From Lineus longissimus (lineage: Eukaryota > Nemertea > Pilidiophora > Heteronemertea > Lineidae), in contig NC_088310.1 of NCBI RefSeq assembly GCF_910592395.1, forward strand, positions 11,975,501-12,039,500: DNA of 64,000 bases, written 5' to 3'. The stretch's first letter is position 1, and every line of letters begins with the position of its first letter. The notes under the pieces were generated by a model. The model had not been told where the DNA came from and did not search any database. It saw only the letters and a list, made by a program, of their open reading frames with translations. Of this stretch, positions 1 to 13,040 are shown in pieces. The position numbers were made by a program, and so were the translations under genes.

Positions 1-3000
1 ATATCATAACATATTGCACTCATATCATGGTATAATTTAATCTAATATATGTTTTTTTTTGTTCGATGTGCTTTCCCGTCCATGATTATCGCCTGACTAT
101 GGTCTAAGAATAGGAATGATTTACTGGTTCATTTATTCTCGCTGTTATACTGCGCAAAATGATGCTACCGAACTCGTCGTCAAATTACTGCAAATTAACG
201 ATTCGGGTAAACAAATAGGAAAACGTTACTGCCTGGCGATGACGTTCATATTTTTTTTGCATATCGGACACTTCTACAGGCAATCACGTTTGTGTAGGTT
301 TATTCTCATCATCCGTGGGAAGGAATGTCTATGGTACGGAGCAGTAATCGATGATACATAACATATAGGAAAGAATATATAATTTTGTCTAAGCATACAG
401 TGACCTATACACAGTCTACCTCCTTGTAAAATCCTTAAAAGCTCTTATTGTTCGCTCCTCATGGGAACAATTAATGAATTGAAATAATTATTACAAACAG
501 TTTATTAGGAATTGATCTAGAACCGGTTAATTTTTTCACACGAAATCTAAACAAAGGCCAAAGCTTGTGTAGAAGTAGAAATTGTCCCCCTGGAAAAAGC
601 AGCTGGTCCTATAATTGTACTCTATCGGTACGGTATGGTTCTACAGAGGTTATGTGACCGTCAATAGGTCAGAGATCAGAGCGCCTAACAGAATCATTTG
701 TTCCCGGGACATTTTATCTTTAGGACATTTTAAACTTCTACACCTGACCATGACGTACACGACCAGTTGCCAACTACGTATCGCCAAACAATTCTCAATC
801 CAAATTGATAATTCTGACCGGCATTCAACGACCATGTGGAGAATATATCTAGCTTGAGTTGAATATTCAGAACTGGTGTAACATCGTGGTTGTTCCCCAT
901 TTTTCAATGTTTCCCCCAATTGTACCACTATAAATTCAAGGATGACACTACCACAGCCCAAATAGCAACTATTTGATGCCTGCTCTATTGTAGAAGAAAC
1001 ATTGGCACAAAAAACACTCACCAACATTAGACTGGTCCTAGAGTGATGAACCTAGAGTATATTATTCGAATTGAAAAACTATCGCAATACATCATCAAGT
1101 TAATTGTCACCAATTTGACAAACTATGATAGTACGATATTGAACAAGATGAGTGAGTGCAGGTAAGGCTCGGAACCTGTTGACCCTCACCCCCATCTCTA
1201 TTTTACAGCAAGGGGACCACTCTCAAGCAAGTACGATTTTTTTCCCATGTCATGAATCGAACCCATCCTGACCCTACATTTGCTTACATTGAATCCATCA
1301 TCTCCCCCTCCTCATCGTGCGTGCATGCCATCGAACCCAGATTATCTTTCAAAGTTTGGAAATTGTTTGTCACCTTTTGATATAAGGATTGTTTGTCAAA
1401 TATTACCTTGCCGTGAAATAATGGAGAGCCATCTAAGAATCTTCAAATATGGCCATTGTGATCGGGTAGCTAGGGTGCGACATGTTAGCCAGCATCTCTC
1501 AATCAGCTGCATGGTCATGTTTGAAAAACATGCCCATCTTTTCACCACTGTGCCGATCATATTCGAGTGGCTATTCAAACACCGGTGCGTTTACCTTCCT
1601 TGCTGGTGATGTGCACAAAAGGGAGAAATGTTTTAAGTATTTGCTGAAGCTACCGTCAGGCCGTCAATCGTTTGTCTACATTTAGCGCATAGTTCGCCAC
1701 ACACCAAGTTTATCAAGGACAATCAAATATGCCCGCCAGGTTTGCTTGCCAGATATTCTCCATTTCTATGTTTTAAGGTAAACAAGGTAATCATTTCGAT
1801 AAGATGGTTGGAGAAAATAATATTCAAACTTTGTTATAAACAGCCTTAGTAAGAATCCGAACGATGTAGGATTATAAGTTGAGTATTTTGTTTCTCTTAA
1901 TCCAATCTTAGAGTGCGATGTTTTAACCAGTCCTTCCTTAATTGACTGCGCTTCAATCAGAAGTATACAGCAGCGGATACGTACAGAGAAATGCTGGTTG
2001 GAGCTTCGCAACCTACTTGCTATAGGAAAAGAACCAAACTACTCGACACTATTTGTAACATCTTCCCAAAATGCCGTTGATGTGCACGGGCTTTTAGAAA
2101 GAAATTTCAAGGATAGATAAAAAGACATGATGTGTTCTGATCGTATCATTTTATCTCGTAGCACAACCTCAATGTAAATTGCAATCAGCCGATTTTCTCA
2201 TCGTCCATTAACACATATGACATTTACTGCATCGATGTCCATGTATACACCACAGAAAAACTGTTCGGTGTGACCCAACCTAGGGTGTCGCCATGTAACC
2301 ACCCCAAAAACGATGTATCTCTTGTAATATAAACCGACACATCCCGCCATTGACCGAATGGCCGATATTGTAGTTGGTAGCCGACGTATCTCGAGAGCAC
2401 CCATGATATGGTCTCAAGTCGTTTCCAATGGCTATCGGATTACTAAATTGACAATTCTCTGTCATACAAGTATGCATCCAACGTCTAGTATCACATTCCC
2501 GTCTCAACAGATAAAATGACAAACCTTCTATCCAATATTTAAAGGTGTTGTTCCACACATTTGTTCCAGGGGACGAGTTTTCGTTATAATCAGTTACCAA
2601 AATACATCTCTAGGGTCCAGCGAGCAAATAACTGACACCGAAATAACACAACTTCACGTATAGAAGAGATTCGAAATTCACTCACGCTTAATGATTATAA
2701 AACGTTACACAAAGATGATGAACTCCCAAATCATTGCGTTACAATATATACAACATCACGAGAAATTTACGGTATTTTAAAGAACAGCATGACATTTTTT
2801 AGGGGTCCTAACAATACTCTTGTGTGCAGTAAGTGCAAACCAGATTACTTAAATCTGAGGACGAAATTTCATCTATGTGCCATCTGACAATCGTGTTATC
2901 TTGCCTTGCAAGAAAGTGTGTGAACTAGTAATAAAGGATTCTTCTTCAAGTCGAGTTCGACAAAGTTTTCCTTAAGTATGTCTTTCTTTTTTTGAGCTTC

Positions 3001-3180
3001 GAAACACATTTTTGTGTATTGTTTATTTCAGATGTTCGCTTCTTCATGACAAGCCTATGAAGAGAGATGAGGTGTAAACTCAGAAATAAAATGGCCTGGG
3101 GCCATTGTGCTTACTGGCTTTACTTTGGCTGAGAGATGTGCAAAAATCAAACAGAAACAGACAATTTAATGTTAGTTGTC
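1..3180. other. Non-coding stretch, no gene recognised
   Basis: Only short open frames occur, with no splice-supported exon and no recognisable protein family on either strand. The sequence is AT-rich, without a long tandem repeat. It lies far downstream of the minus-strand SIX1/2 gene. Confidence 0.6.
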
Positions 3181-3214
3181 ATGTGTGACCTTGAAAGATA
3201 GGTCAATTTAAAAA

Positions 3215-3430
3215 GGGGTAACATATTATTGGAAGTTGTCATTAGGTTCTCATACGAAATTATGGTCAACCCAGCCAGTCACCGGACTCAGAGGTACATG
3301 CATACTTTAATTCAAATCAACGGGGTAACATATTATTGGAAGTTTGGTCATTAGGTTCTCATACGAAATTATGATCAACCCAGCCAGTCACCGGACTCAG
3401 AGGTACATGCATACTTTAATTCAAGTCAAC
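3215..3430 (+). repeat. Tandem duplication, 2 copies of about 107 bp
   Basis: Copy 1 is 3215-3321 and copy 2 is 3322-3430. Both begin GGGGTAACATATTATTGGAAG and run to 'catactttaattca(a/g)atcaac'. They differ at only a few positions, so the duplication is recent relative to the surrounding repeat. Confidence 0.9.
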
Positions 3431-3553
3431 ACTGCAGTCAGTTCGGTAAAACGTACGATAATTACCAAGCCTTAAGGCCAATTTACGCAATTCAACCCTG
3501 TGACCTTGAGAAGTGGGTCAAACCAAAGTTGCATAATAAGTGATGTATCCTTG

Positions 3554-3721
3554 CTAGGTGATCATACTGTAAATTTTTTTTCAACTCACAAATAAACAGG
3601 AATGCTGCACTTTTCAGATTTTTTCAGTTTTTGCTTCCTAGGTGATCATACTGTAAATTTTTTTTCAACTCACAAATAAACAGGAATGCTGCACTTTTCA
3701 GATTTTTTCAGTTTTTGCTTC
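3554..3721 (+). repeat. Tandem duplication, 2 copies of 84 bp
   Basis: Copy 1 (3554-3637) and copy 2 (3638-3721) both start CTAGGTGATCATACTGTAAA and end in 'cagtttttgcttc'. They look almost identical by eye. Confidence 0.92.
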
Positions 3722-4500
3722 CAAGTGGCCAAGTCGAGATTTATATCGAACCGATATCGGTGCCCAATGGTCAATTGACCGATTGGGGGTCATGCACAAG
3801 TTTCAGACCCATATCCTCAGGTTAAGAAACGTGTCATATGCACTCGAACAGCCAGTTTTACGGCAGCAACTATAGGCCAAATAAAAAACATGATGATATG
3901 TGATGTATCCTTGCTAGTACCAACCACAGGGGTTTTATCAACAACGAATCAACAATAAGCGAGATATTGCACTTTTCAAGCTTTCGTTTTTGGCACATTG
4001 GTGGTTAAGTCATGACCCAGACCAGGCCAAAATTTACTGACTGTCAGGGATCATCAGACGCAGGGAGTCATGTGTGACCAAGTTCATAGCTTGAAAGGCC
4101 ACGTGACTGTTTTATGAATTGTCCACGGACGACGCACTACGGACACTGCATTATAGTATTGACTCACAGCCAGTAAAAAACCCAAAATTGATCATCCAGC
4201 TTTCCCAGGCTTCATTGATGAAGTCATTGTTTTTTCCTTATAATTTCTGTGCCAATCGATTACGCGTTAGTCAGTTGATGTTCTAACTTGACTTACAACA
4301 GATAATCTTGAGCGGCATGATAAGGCAGGCGTTTTCTCTTCAGTCTGAGATGCATAGCCTCTTGACAAGCTCATTAGACTCATCAACCAACTAATAAGTG
4401 TTGTTCTGTTTATGTGCCAGCGGAACGGTTTTTGAGAGAATGTCAATACTAAGTTTGGTATCTAGGTGGTTTCATTAATCGTGCCTTTTTGTCCATCGAG

Positions 4501-4562
4501 TGCTGCATGAGAATGCAGCATCGCGATTCCCGTGTGAACAATCAGGTTCCTCGATGCTGCAT
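4501..4562. other. Overlapping perfect inverted repeats (alternative hairpins)
   Basis: TGCTGCAT (4501-4508) pairs with ATGCAGCA (4513-4520) across a GAGA loop. The overlapping ATGCAGCATCG (4513-4523) also pairs perfectly with CGATGCTGCAT (4552-4562). The two stems are mutually exclusive. The function is unknown. Confidence 0.6.
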
Positions 4563-6865
4563 TACGTAGTTAAACTTAAGCTTGTTCATGTTCTTCATAG
4601 ACCAAACCTCACCAAAACTGATTTGAAGTCATTATTCTCTTAAATTTCAGCACACAGTGATCATGGTATTAGAGTTGATGAAGGGGGTAGCTACGACTAC
4701 TCATAGTTATGTTTCATGAAACGACTTCGTAGAGCCCCCGGAATATCAGTAATCTCCAAATTCATTTGCATTATAGGGACATAGTGAAATTACAGTTACT
4801 ATTGTTGTACATCTGCCAAAGTATCGAGGAGGATGTTCAAACAGAAACATCTGAACATGTGAGAGTACAAAGATAACAACGGTGATTGCAAAGTCGATCT
4901 TGAACACTTAGACTCTGTTTTAATTGGAGTTAAAGGAGTTCTCTTTGGGTGCGAGTAGGCGCACTGATACTGGGGTACCTGCAGCGGCAATAAACTTGTC
5001 ATTGCTAGAATTATTCACTGCTTGCCTTGTCGCAACAGTTCTGGCAGTTTGAGTATCGTTGTGTGAGAATTCGCACATAGAATGATATAACATTTAACAG
5101 TTGACGTCATGCGCCGCCGCCGTGTTTTGCGGCAATGAAAATAACTTATTTTTGAATTCACTGCAGTCTCATATCATTTAAATAGCTGACGATATCTATC
5201 TACCAGAGCGCCCTTAGCAGTCGTTTAATTGACGCCTATATGACGCATCAAAATAAGCAAGCAGTGTTCGATCCTTTAGTGGTCGTTTTTCATGGAATAC
5301 TCTTTAAATTCATCTTTCTTTCAAAACGTCGAACTCAACATTACCTTTTGGCACCATATTGAGGTTAATGCTACTGCGCTGCGTCTTTAATACATTTTGG
5401 TCAAAAGCGATTCTATATCAAACGGATATGCGTTGTCTAGTGAATGATCAGGCTGCAAGAGCAGACGATGCTCAAGACCTATGTTCTTTTACAACAAACA
5501 TTGGAAACCACAATATCAAACCTCTTACGTTTCTCCTCGGTGAAATTGATATCAGCTTGCTCGTGAAAGCGAAAATACGAGCGAAGTCGAAAACCGTTTT
5601 AAACCCTTTAATTACACTGTGTAGAATTGATTCAAGTAATATGAGAACCGTGAAAAAACACAAGGAAGCGCGCTCTGCTCGAGGGTTATTTTTCTTCCCA
5701 AGAAGCATTCCGTTCCTGTGCATCGCGCCATGAAATTGGTTCGTTTGGTATACGAAGCGAGGTGATGGCAGCCGTGGAATTCCCGGGGCATTGACATAGA
5801 GTCACGTACCAGAGGCATGAAATCGAGGAAATTGTAGATGCTAAGATCAACAGATCAGGTTCTCACCATAATATTGTTATCATAATCAGGGGTCTCTCTT
5901 GCTCATAACTATTTGCTGTTAGCTTCATATAATTTGAATTCGTCTCACATCAAGATTATCTGAATGAGCAATGCATAACGGACACAATGCTTTATATGAA
6001 TAGATATTCACCTCGGGTGAAACTTAAGACGTAACATAGTATTTGGTGGAATGGATTTCCACTTCACCAGAGTAGATCATCATAATGCATATAATCGGTT
6101 CGTCCCAGGAGAGAGCTGCAGAAAATATCCTACACTGTACGTTGATTCAATACAGCACAGATTTGCCACTTTATACACATTACGCATGCATCTGAGATGA
6201 AGGGGGAGATCATCTGCGTCTTCATAGCTATGTTTGCCAAATTCAAGAAAAAACAAAAACATATGTTTTATGGATTTATTTGCAATAAAACATGCCTCAT
6301 CTCTTGTGGTCATATCCATCCTTATACATGTATGTTCAGTAATATCATGAAAAGTAACACCAACGGATCGCCAGGGACTCGACTATACCCCAAACATCGT
6401 CTACCAAGAAATACTGTAATGCAAACTTGTCAACACCACCTTAAAGACAATGCATGCGCCTCAAAATATGCCCGCCACGGTTTATGCTAGTAATATGAAA
6501 TGAGGAATCTCATGAATTTTCCTAAAAAGATCAGAGACCAACAAAAAAAATGCCCGCCAAAACTTTGGTCAGATCGATCGAATATTGTTCATGGGACAAA
6601 AACGGTACAACACATAATCACTGCAGGCACTGTATTTGGGTAATAATCCTTATTCAATTTATTGATTTGACCTCTGTCTGACATTGCAATTATTGGATTA
6701 GATTTTGAAACTACATGTACTGTTATTTGCATTTGGGATGTTATGGGCCTCAGATTGGCACGGATGTGACAAAGGTCCATATAATAATGTGTCTGCAATA
6801 TATAAGGCACAACCCTTGAGCTACATGTCAGCCTACAATTCGTCAATATTTGGCCAATCAGCAAA
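4563..6865. other. Non-coding stretch; one perfect CRE-like TGACGTCA at 5102-5109
   Basis: The longest open frame (5359-5733, plus, 124 codons) has no recognisable domain and no splice or codon support. The palindrome TGACGTCA at 5102-5109, followed by a GC-rich patch, matches the CREB/ATF consensus, but a single site proves nothing. Confidence 0.5.
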
Positions 6866-7111
6866 TTTTTCATTTTGAAAAAACTCTACTCAAAGATTCC
6901 GTATAGTTTGAATGACTCTGAGCATTACATATGAAAGAGTATAGTGGCACGAAGTGCATGAACAGAGGGTAAAGAGTTATAGAATTGACGTGGCTTTGAA
7001 TATCACCATGATAATAGGTGTGTAAGTAGACACGGCTAGCACAACTCAGATGGCATTGGATCTCAATTTAAGAAAAATTGCTGATAGGCCACTTCGTGAA
7101 ATCGTGGACGA
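6866..7111 (+). repeat. Dispersed repeat, copy 1 (partner at 38645-38878)
   Basis: About 245 bp starting 'ttttcattttgaaaaaactc' and ending near 'gaaatcgtggacga'. It matches 38645-38878 in the same orientation with scattered substitutions. It carries two short segments that are absent from the other copy. No coding potential is seen. Confidence 0.88.
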
Positions 7112-10100
7112 ATTGTGCTCGCTTTTTGTGGGTCACCCGACAGCCGCATAATTACGTACGTTTTAAGGGTTATATGTACTAACCATCTGGTGTCATGTGG
7201 CGAGTTTTTCATGATTGATATTTTTTTACAGTTGCAACCGTTGTAAATTATAGTGCAGTCGTGGACCATTATCACTGAAACAAAAGAAGCAAATTATTTT
7301 GAAACACCAGGGTGCCCCTACTTTCACAGTGGCTCCTCCTGTGATACAGCCTCCTCGATGAAGCCTTCTAACCTTGGCTCTCTCTTCGATTGATGACAAG
7401 TGAAGTGCGATGGTTTACTGGATAAGGTGGTCACTCTCAACCCATGGGTCATGAGCTCAACCTAATTCTGGTTGCCACTTTGTCCTTCACTGGGTGAGCG
7501 CAAAGGGTTGCGGATTGCTGAACAAGAGATAGCCTCAGTATTTGAGATATAAATTGACAACTGTTGTAAATCGCTTTGGCGCGCACCCTCATTGGAAAAT
7601 CCATTATTATCATTTAACGGATCCCCGAATGTCAGTATTTTGTGGCATGACCTAATTTTGTTATTTTCCCACATTATTTCCATATTTCTAAATTACTAGA
7701 ATGATGCAAATCCCGAATAATAATGCATTACTCCAAGAAAAAAGCAAGGTTCCCAAACCAGTTTCGTGACATCATTGAAGATGTTTCTTGAAAATTCATC
7801 ATGAAATAGTCTTGAATTCCTTATGCGTTCTTTTCATTTGCTTTCAACACCCTCTCATCGTGGGATGATATGCGCTGATCGAGTGTCATTGGTAATATTC
7901 GAATTACGGACTATGGCCGACTGATGACATGTTATAAAGAGGATTCTAGTTCTTCAATATAAAATTTTAATTCTGGATAGCCCTCGATTATCCGCTGCCA
8001 TGCAACTCTGTACTGGACGATTTATCCTGCAAATCGTACCAACTATCCGTACTATAGCCATGTCAATCAGATGTCGATCTCGTCCAATCGAGGCTGTTAT
8101 CATTCTCTATGGTAAGAAGAGACATTGTTGAAATCCATGGATACGTCATGACCGCCAAACAGATGAACAATGACAAAGCTGGACTGATTTCCGAAGTTGA
8201 TAGTCGCCCTCACATAGAATCATTAACTGTATTGTTCCAATTTCTAGGCTTTCTGTACGAATTGTATTCATGGCTTGTTCTCTGAGAATAATGTTGTGCA
8301 ATGCACAGGGTGCCAATTAACCACTTTCGTCTAAAGTTTCGACATACTGCTACAAACACTGCTTTAAAATATAAAGTTTAGTGAAGATGGGTAAATAAAA
8401 TATTGTCACTTCTGCCATCAGATAAGGGAGAGTAACATTACAACACCGTTCTCGAGCTACAGGCCAACACAACATCAAAATTGGCCTCATAATTGCCGAC
8501 ATATGCCAGACGTAGCATGGGAACGCAGGAAATGCCTTGACCATGTTAACAGTGTTATATGCACGTTCCCTACGGTCGAGTCACGGCAGAAATGATATAA
8601 ATCTATCGAGTTGGGGGGGGGGGGGGGGGCACGGGAGTATTGGCAATTTGCTAGTACATTACATTCGATACAGCTGAAGTTCCATTCCATGTGTTCTATA
8701 ATTCGATTGCCGTTTATAACACCTTAGCTGAAGCAGCACTTTTGAAAGCGACATCATCAACGTACGTATACTTTAAGCAATGGTTAAGTAGAGGTAAAAA
8801 AGTAATGCAAGACAAATTTAAATTTGTAGTAATAATTATAATCTATGTATATGTTGAATTTGCATTGTGATTAAAGACACATATAGTGAACAGGCAGACA
8901 AATAATTGACATATGTGATACATTTGAAGAATTCATTTGTACAGAATGAGTGTAGAACATTAACATGGATTCTGGAATTAAATTACAGCTAAATATGTCA
9001 TAACAAGACACTGACCTGCCATAGTATGCTCAAGCGTATGATTGTCCACGACAAAAAGGAAATAAATGACTCCAAGACGAATTATGAAAAGGAATCGGGG
9101 TGCAAAATGTACAAGAAAGTGTTGCACACAACACGCTTACTATCAACAATATGTTGATAAACGACATAAGTACTGTACTGTTTATCATTATCAGGCATAT
9201 ACTTATTTGAAGGATAATTGAAACTGGCCGGTGGCGGATTTGTTTTCATGTATATATTATTTACAATTCAAAGCGCAGCCACTGTCTTGAACGTACCAAG
9301 TTGGAAAATAATTGGCAGAATGTAAAACTTATTCTGAATGAAGCCAACCGAAAATGGTATGAAGATGTAACACGTAACGGCTGCATATTGCGACATGATT
9401 TGGGTATGTGGGTGAGGGGTATGATAGCCAGTTAGACATACGATACCACTCTACAACAAAGTACATACATATCGTGGGCTCAGGGTTAACCAGTTACATC
9501 TGCATTTCTGTCAAAAGTGATTTTATTATCTTTACTTAATACACATTTAATGACCTTTATCGTACTAGTAGTTATGCCGGTTGATGTGTAATACACACAA
9601 ACACTCCTCAAGACTACTGCATTTCCATTGGGTTTTGAATCTTTAATGTTGTTTTTCTCAGAACTACCAACATGTCTGATACAACTAGTTAACCCTGAGC
9701 CCACGATATGTCATACATTCTCAAATCTAGTTAGTAAAATAACTATTTCATAATTACATTTGACTACTCTGGTAATTGCTAGGATTGCACCGAATGTGAA
9801 ATTAGTTATCTAACTATCGAAATAGTAATTCTTAACCATTCTAATGGCGATATTTTACTTTTTAGCTGGTTACTTTCACTACACTTTTTACTAATTTCAC
9901 AGTCGATGCAAAAGCAATCATCAGAATAGTTGCTTTTACTAATACAGGACGATTTGCTGGGTTGGCCCTCGCTTGCCCGAGCCTTAACAAACATCACTGC
10001 CTCATCCTATGTAGTGAATAAAAACTTTAAAAACTTCAAGCCAACATGGCCGATTAATGTAGCCCCACACTCTAAACGCTAGAGAGTTACTTTGGAACTA

Positions 10101-12599
10101 GATTGGGGGACGTACTAGTCATTCGTCGTAGTCATGATGAAAAATCTGTTCGCGTCGCTACCAGGTGACGATGGTGACGAGATCACGGAACGGTGGCTGA
10201 GTTTATTGGCCAAAATAGTTTTTATTAAAATAATGTGCATGTACATTTAATTCCCTAAATCGTACGATATAGATCAGTGGTTTGATAAAAGATTACTGTC
10301 AGTTGTTTTTAACGGTTGAATCGCCTTATCGAATTAGTTTTCAAAATCGAGGTTAAAAGAATTAGTTTTTAGCGCCAGTGGCCTCATCAGTGGCGGATTT
10401 GCACTTAAAGTTCACGTTCAGTCCCTTGAAATTATCCCGAAGTTGCAGATGGTAGTCACATAGACAATTTATTGAGAATTTGTAACTTAATTGTAAATTG
10501 GGCTACACTAAACTTGCATCACTGTCAATTCTTTCAAATTTTGAAAGTGATTTAGTAAATCACTGCAGAGTAGCACGCCATTTTGGCATTTCGAGTACAA
10601 AGTCGCTTAAAACAAAGCTAAGCATTTCAACTTGAACTCAGGCGCTCTTATTATTTTTTCTCACAAAAGAAACATTTTCAAATACCCATAGAGCTGTGGA
10701 GGTGGTTGACCGTGAAGACGTTGATGTCATCAAGGTTACAGGCTATATGCAAAGGGCAATTATATTTCTGAAACTTTATTCCCTTGCGGTGGATAACTGC
10801 CGGTATGAACGCAAAAGAACCAATGCGATGCTCTAAAACAAGTAACGTAGCCTACAAACTGAACAAGATCTGGGAGCGCAGCGATAAAATGACAGCCACA
10901 TGGCTCTCAAGTTATTTTCAAAGCAAACATAAATCAGCGTGTGTAGGAACATAAAACAGATTCTATTTTTCTTTGTAATTTGGATAACTGTAGACTCAGG
11001 TGCGTCAAAGACTATCATAAGACATACGAGATATTTATCTTAGCAAAATCGATACCAATAGGTTATCTTGTAAAGATATCATGCCATGATGAGAATAGGA
11101 AAAGGTTCAGAAAGATGAAAGAAAGAGGCATGTTTTGATTTTCAGCAATGTGGCATGTATCTCAATGCAGCTTTTAATGCTGGCATGATATATTTGTATC
11201 ATTAACTGAAAAAACTTCGGGACACAACATTGTTTGATATCGCTAATCATATATGTCAGTTATGCCTTGCTGTGGCTGCGGTAAATTCCCCAGTATTGCA
11301 AATAAAACGCCCAGCAAATAAATGCCCGTACACCGTAAACAAGCGTCCGGCGTCGAATTAGCAGGGAGGTTTCGCAAACGCCAATTTCATTTTTCGAAAT
11401 CCTGTTTTGATCATTTTTGATGTCAAACTCTTCGATTTTAGGCGTCCTAAGCAATGGCAATTCGGCGCAGGTTTTGCGAAGACTCCGTCATAATGATGTT
11501 AAATTCCTAAACGATAACGGCAATGGTGTGAGAGATTTTTTTTTCTTCTCGACCTGGTATTGAAACAATTACATTAATTTGGTAGGCAACTAAAGACGAC
11601 ATGCTTATCAATTGAAGGCGACGGGAACCGCACGTGATACGAAGGCGGTTAGATTGAATTGGATTCACAGCCATAATCTAATATCTTTCTCATTCTCGTT
11701 CATTTTCCGTTCTCGAACTAAACCGCACTATGAATCAGTAACACAATTACATGTAACCATCTGCTTATACAGAAATTGTTCATTTCTCGATGTACTGTAA
11801 TCATCCTCATTAAAAACGACATCTAATACTTGAGGTGCTCCAGTCTGTACAAATTCAATACGAAATGATTGTTCTCTATACAGCTGCGCAGGAACATATA
11901 TACATAGACTCATCGGCAAAGTACAATAAAGCAGGAGTGTCTGGATTTCCAGGCAAGGATACATGTGTATCTTTGTCGTTTTTTCACATCTGACTTTCTC
12001 TCTCACACAAGCCGACCTTTCACCACTGCTGAAATCGCCTTCTCAAAATACGGTTACAGTCACTGCGATAGAATCACCCGAAATGAATGTACTTACAGGT
12101 GTCACATCGATAAAAAAACAACAAAAAACGGAAGTGACTGATCTCAATCATTGGTAATTAACAGCATGGGTGCATTGAAAATTCTGAGAGAACTTGGAGC
12201 AGAGCTTCTATTATGATGACTTGTATGGTCGTCTGATCGCATACCGAGAATGCAACTAGTTTCTCTTATGACTAGGTATATTTACATTAATTATCAGAAA
12301 ATCCAATGCATCCCCTCAATAGTTAGTTAACTCTTCGGCATCAATGTCGAAGGAGTTTTTTTTCAGTTAAAAGCAGTTAATAATTTCCTCGTTTAATAAG
12401 TTGTATTTTTGCTGAAATGTCACCTGATCAATCCAAACCGAGGAAGGCAGCTCAACAAAGGAGGTCAAGGCTAGGATTGCAAATGCAATAGCAGCGCTTG
12501 CAAGACTCAAACAAATGTTGCGTGGCTGTACCATCTCAACTGCGACAAAACTCGGTTTGCTACGCTCACTTGTTCTATCGGTGTTTCTGTACACAGCCG
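7112..12599. other. Non-coding stretch, no gene recognised
   Basis: Only short, unrelated open frames are present. Notable content is a 17-base poly-G run at 8613-8629. No splice-consistent exon or known repeat was recognised elsewhere. Confidence 0.55.
8613..8629. repeat. Poly-G tract (17 G)
   Basis: An uninterrupted run of 17 G, one of eleven G or C runs of at least 10 bases in the window. Confidence 0.98.
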
Positions 12600-12605
12600 A
12601 ATCAT

Positions 12606-13012
12606 GAACGCTCAAAGCAGAATATTGAGAAACGTATTGCGGTATTCGAAATGAACTGTTATCGGAAACTGTTACCAATCCATTGGTCTACCTCTACTAG
12701 CAATGTGGGGGTAGGGATCTTGTGACTGAACTTATAGGGCCACTTGACACATTATTGACAACTGTGAAGAAAAGAAAGCTCAGGTGGTTCGGTCAAGCCA
12801 CCCGTGTAAAGGGCTCTCTGGCGAACATTATTCTGCAGGGTACAGTCGAGGAAAAGGGGCAGATTAAAACAATACCGGCTTAGCGATATTAAGGAGTGGA
12901 CTGGACTGTATACGAACCAAGTAATACGGGCCGCCGAAAACAAATCTCAGTGGCGATTAATTGTGAACACGGCTGTGTTCCCCCCCCCCCCCCACGGCAA
13001 TTAGGTTAAGGG
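12606..13012 (+). mobile_element. Decayed non-LTR retrotransposon (LINE), C-terminal end of the reverse-transcriptase ORF
   Basis: Conceptual translation gives pieces typical of the C-terminal tail of LINE ORF2: 'NIEKRIAVFEMNCYRKLL' near 12620-12680, 'KKRKLRWFGQATRVKGSLAN' near 12768-12830, and after a one-base frame change 'SDIKEWTGLYTNQVIRAAE' near 12880-12945, ending 'WRLIVNTAVF'. The frame breaks and stops show that it is dead. Only the last part survives, as in 5'-truncated insertions. The 3' side runs into a C tract and a (GAT)n tail at 13020-13040, which could be the insertion tail. I do not assign a clade. Confidence 0.8.
12980..12993. repeat. Poly-C tract (14 C)
   Basis: An uninterrupted C run at the 3' edge of the LINE relic. 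Confidence 0.97.
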
Positions 13013-13040
13013 ACTTGATGATGGATGATGATGATGATAT

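Larger units (their letters stand above)
3186..4160 (+). repeat. Old dispersed repeat of the TGACCTTGA type with internal duplications
   Basis: The stretch has two TGACCTTGA motifs (3186-3194 and 3501-3509), repeated 'gatgtatccttgctag' blocks near 3541 and 3901, and a 'cggacgacgcactacgg' end near 4125. The same style of sequence recurs at 15.34-15.78 kb. From memory, repeats with such motifs are common in marine invertebrate genomes. I see no coding capacity. The boundaries are approximate. Confidence 0.55.

Noticed and set aside
5359-5733. 124-codon plus-strand ORF
   Set aside because: No domain, no splice context, and an overlapping minus ORF of similar quality; chance is likely.
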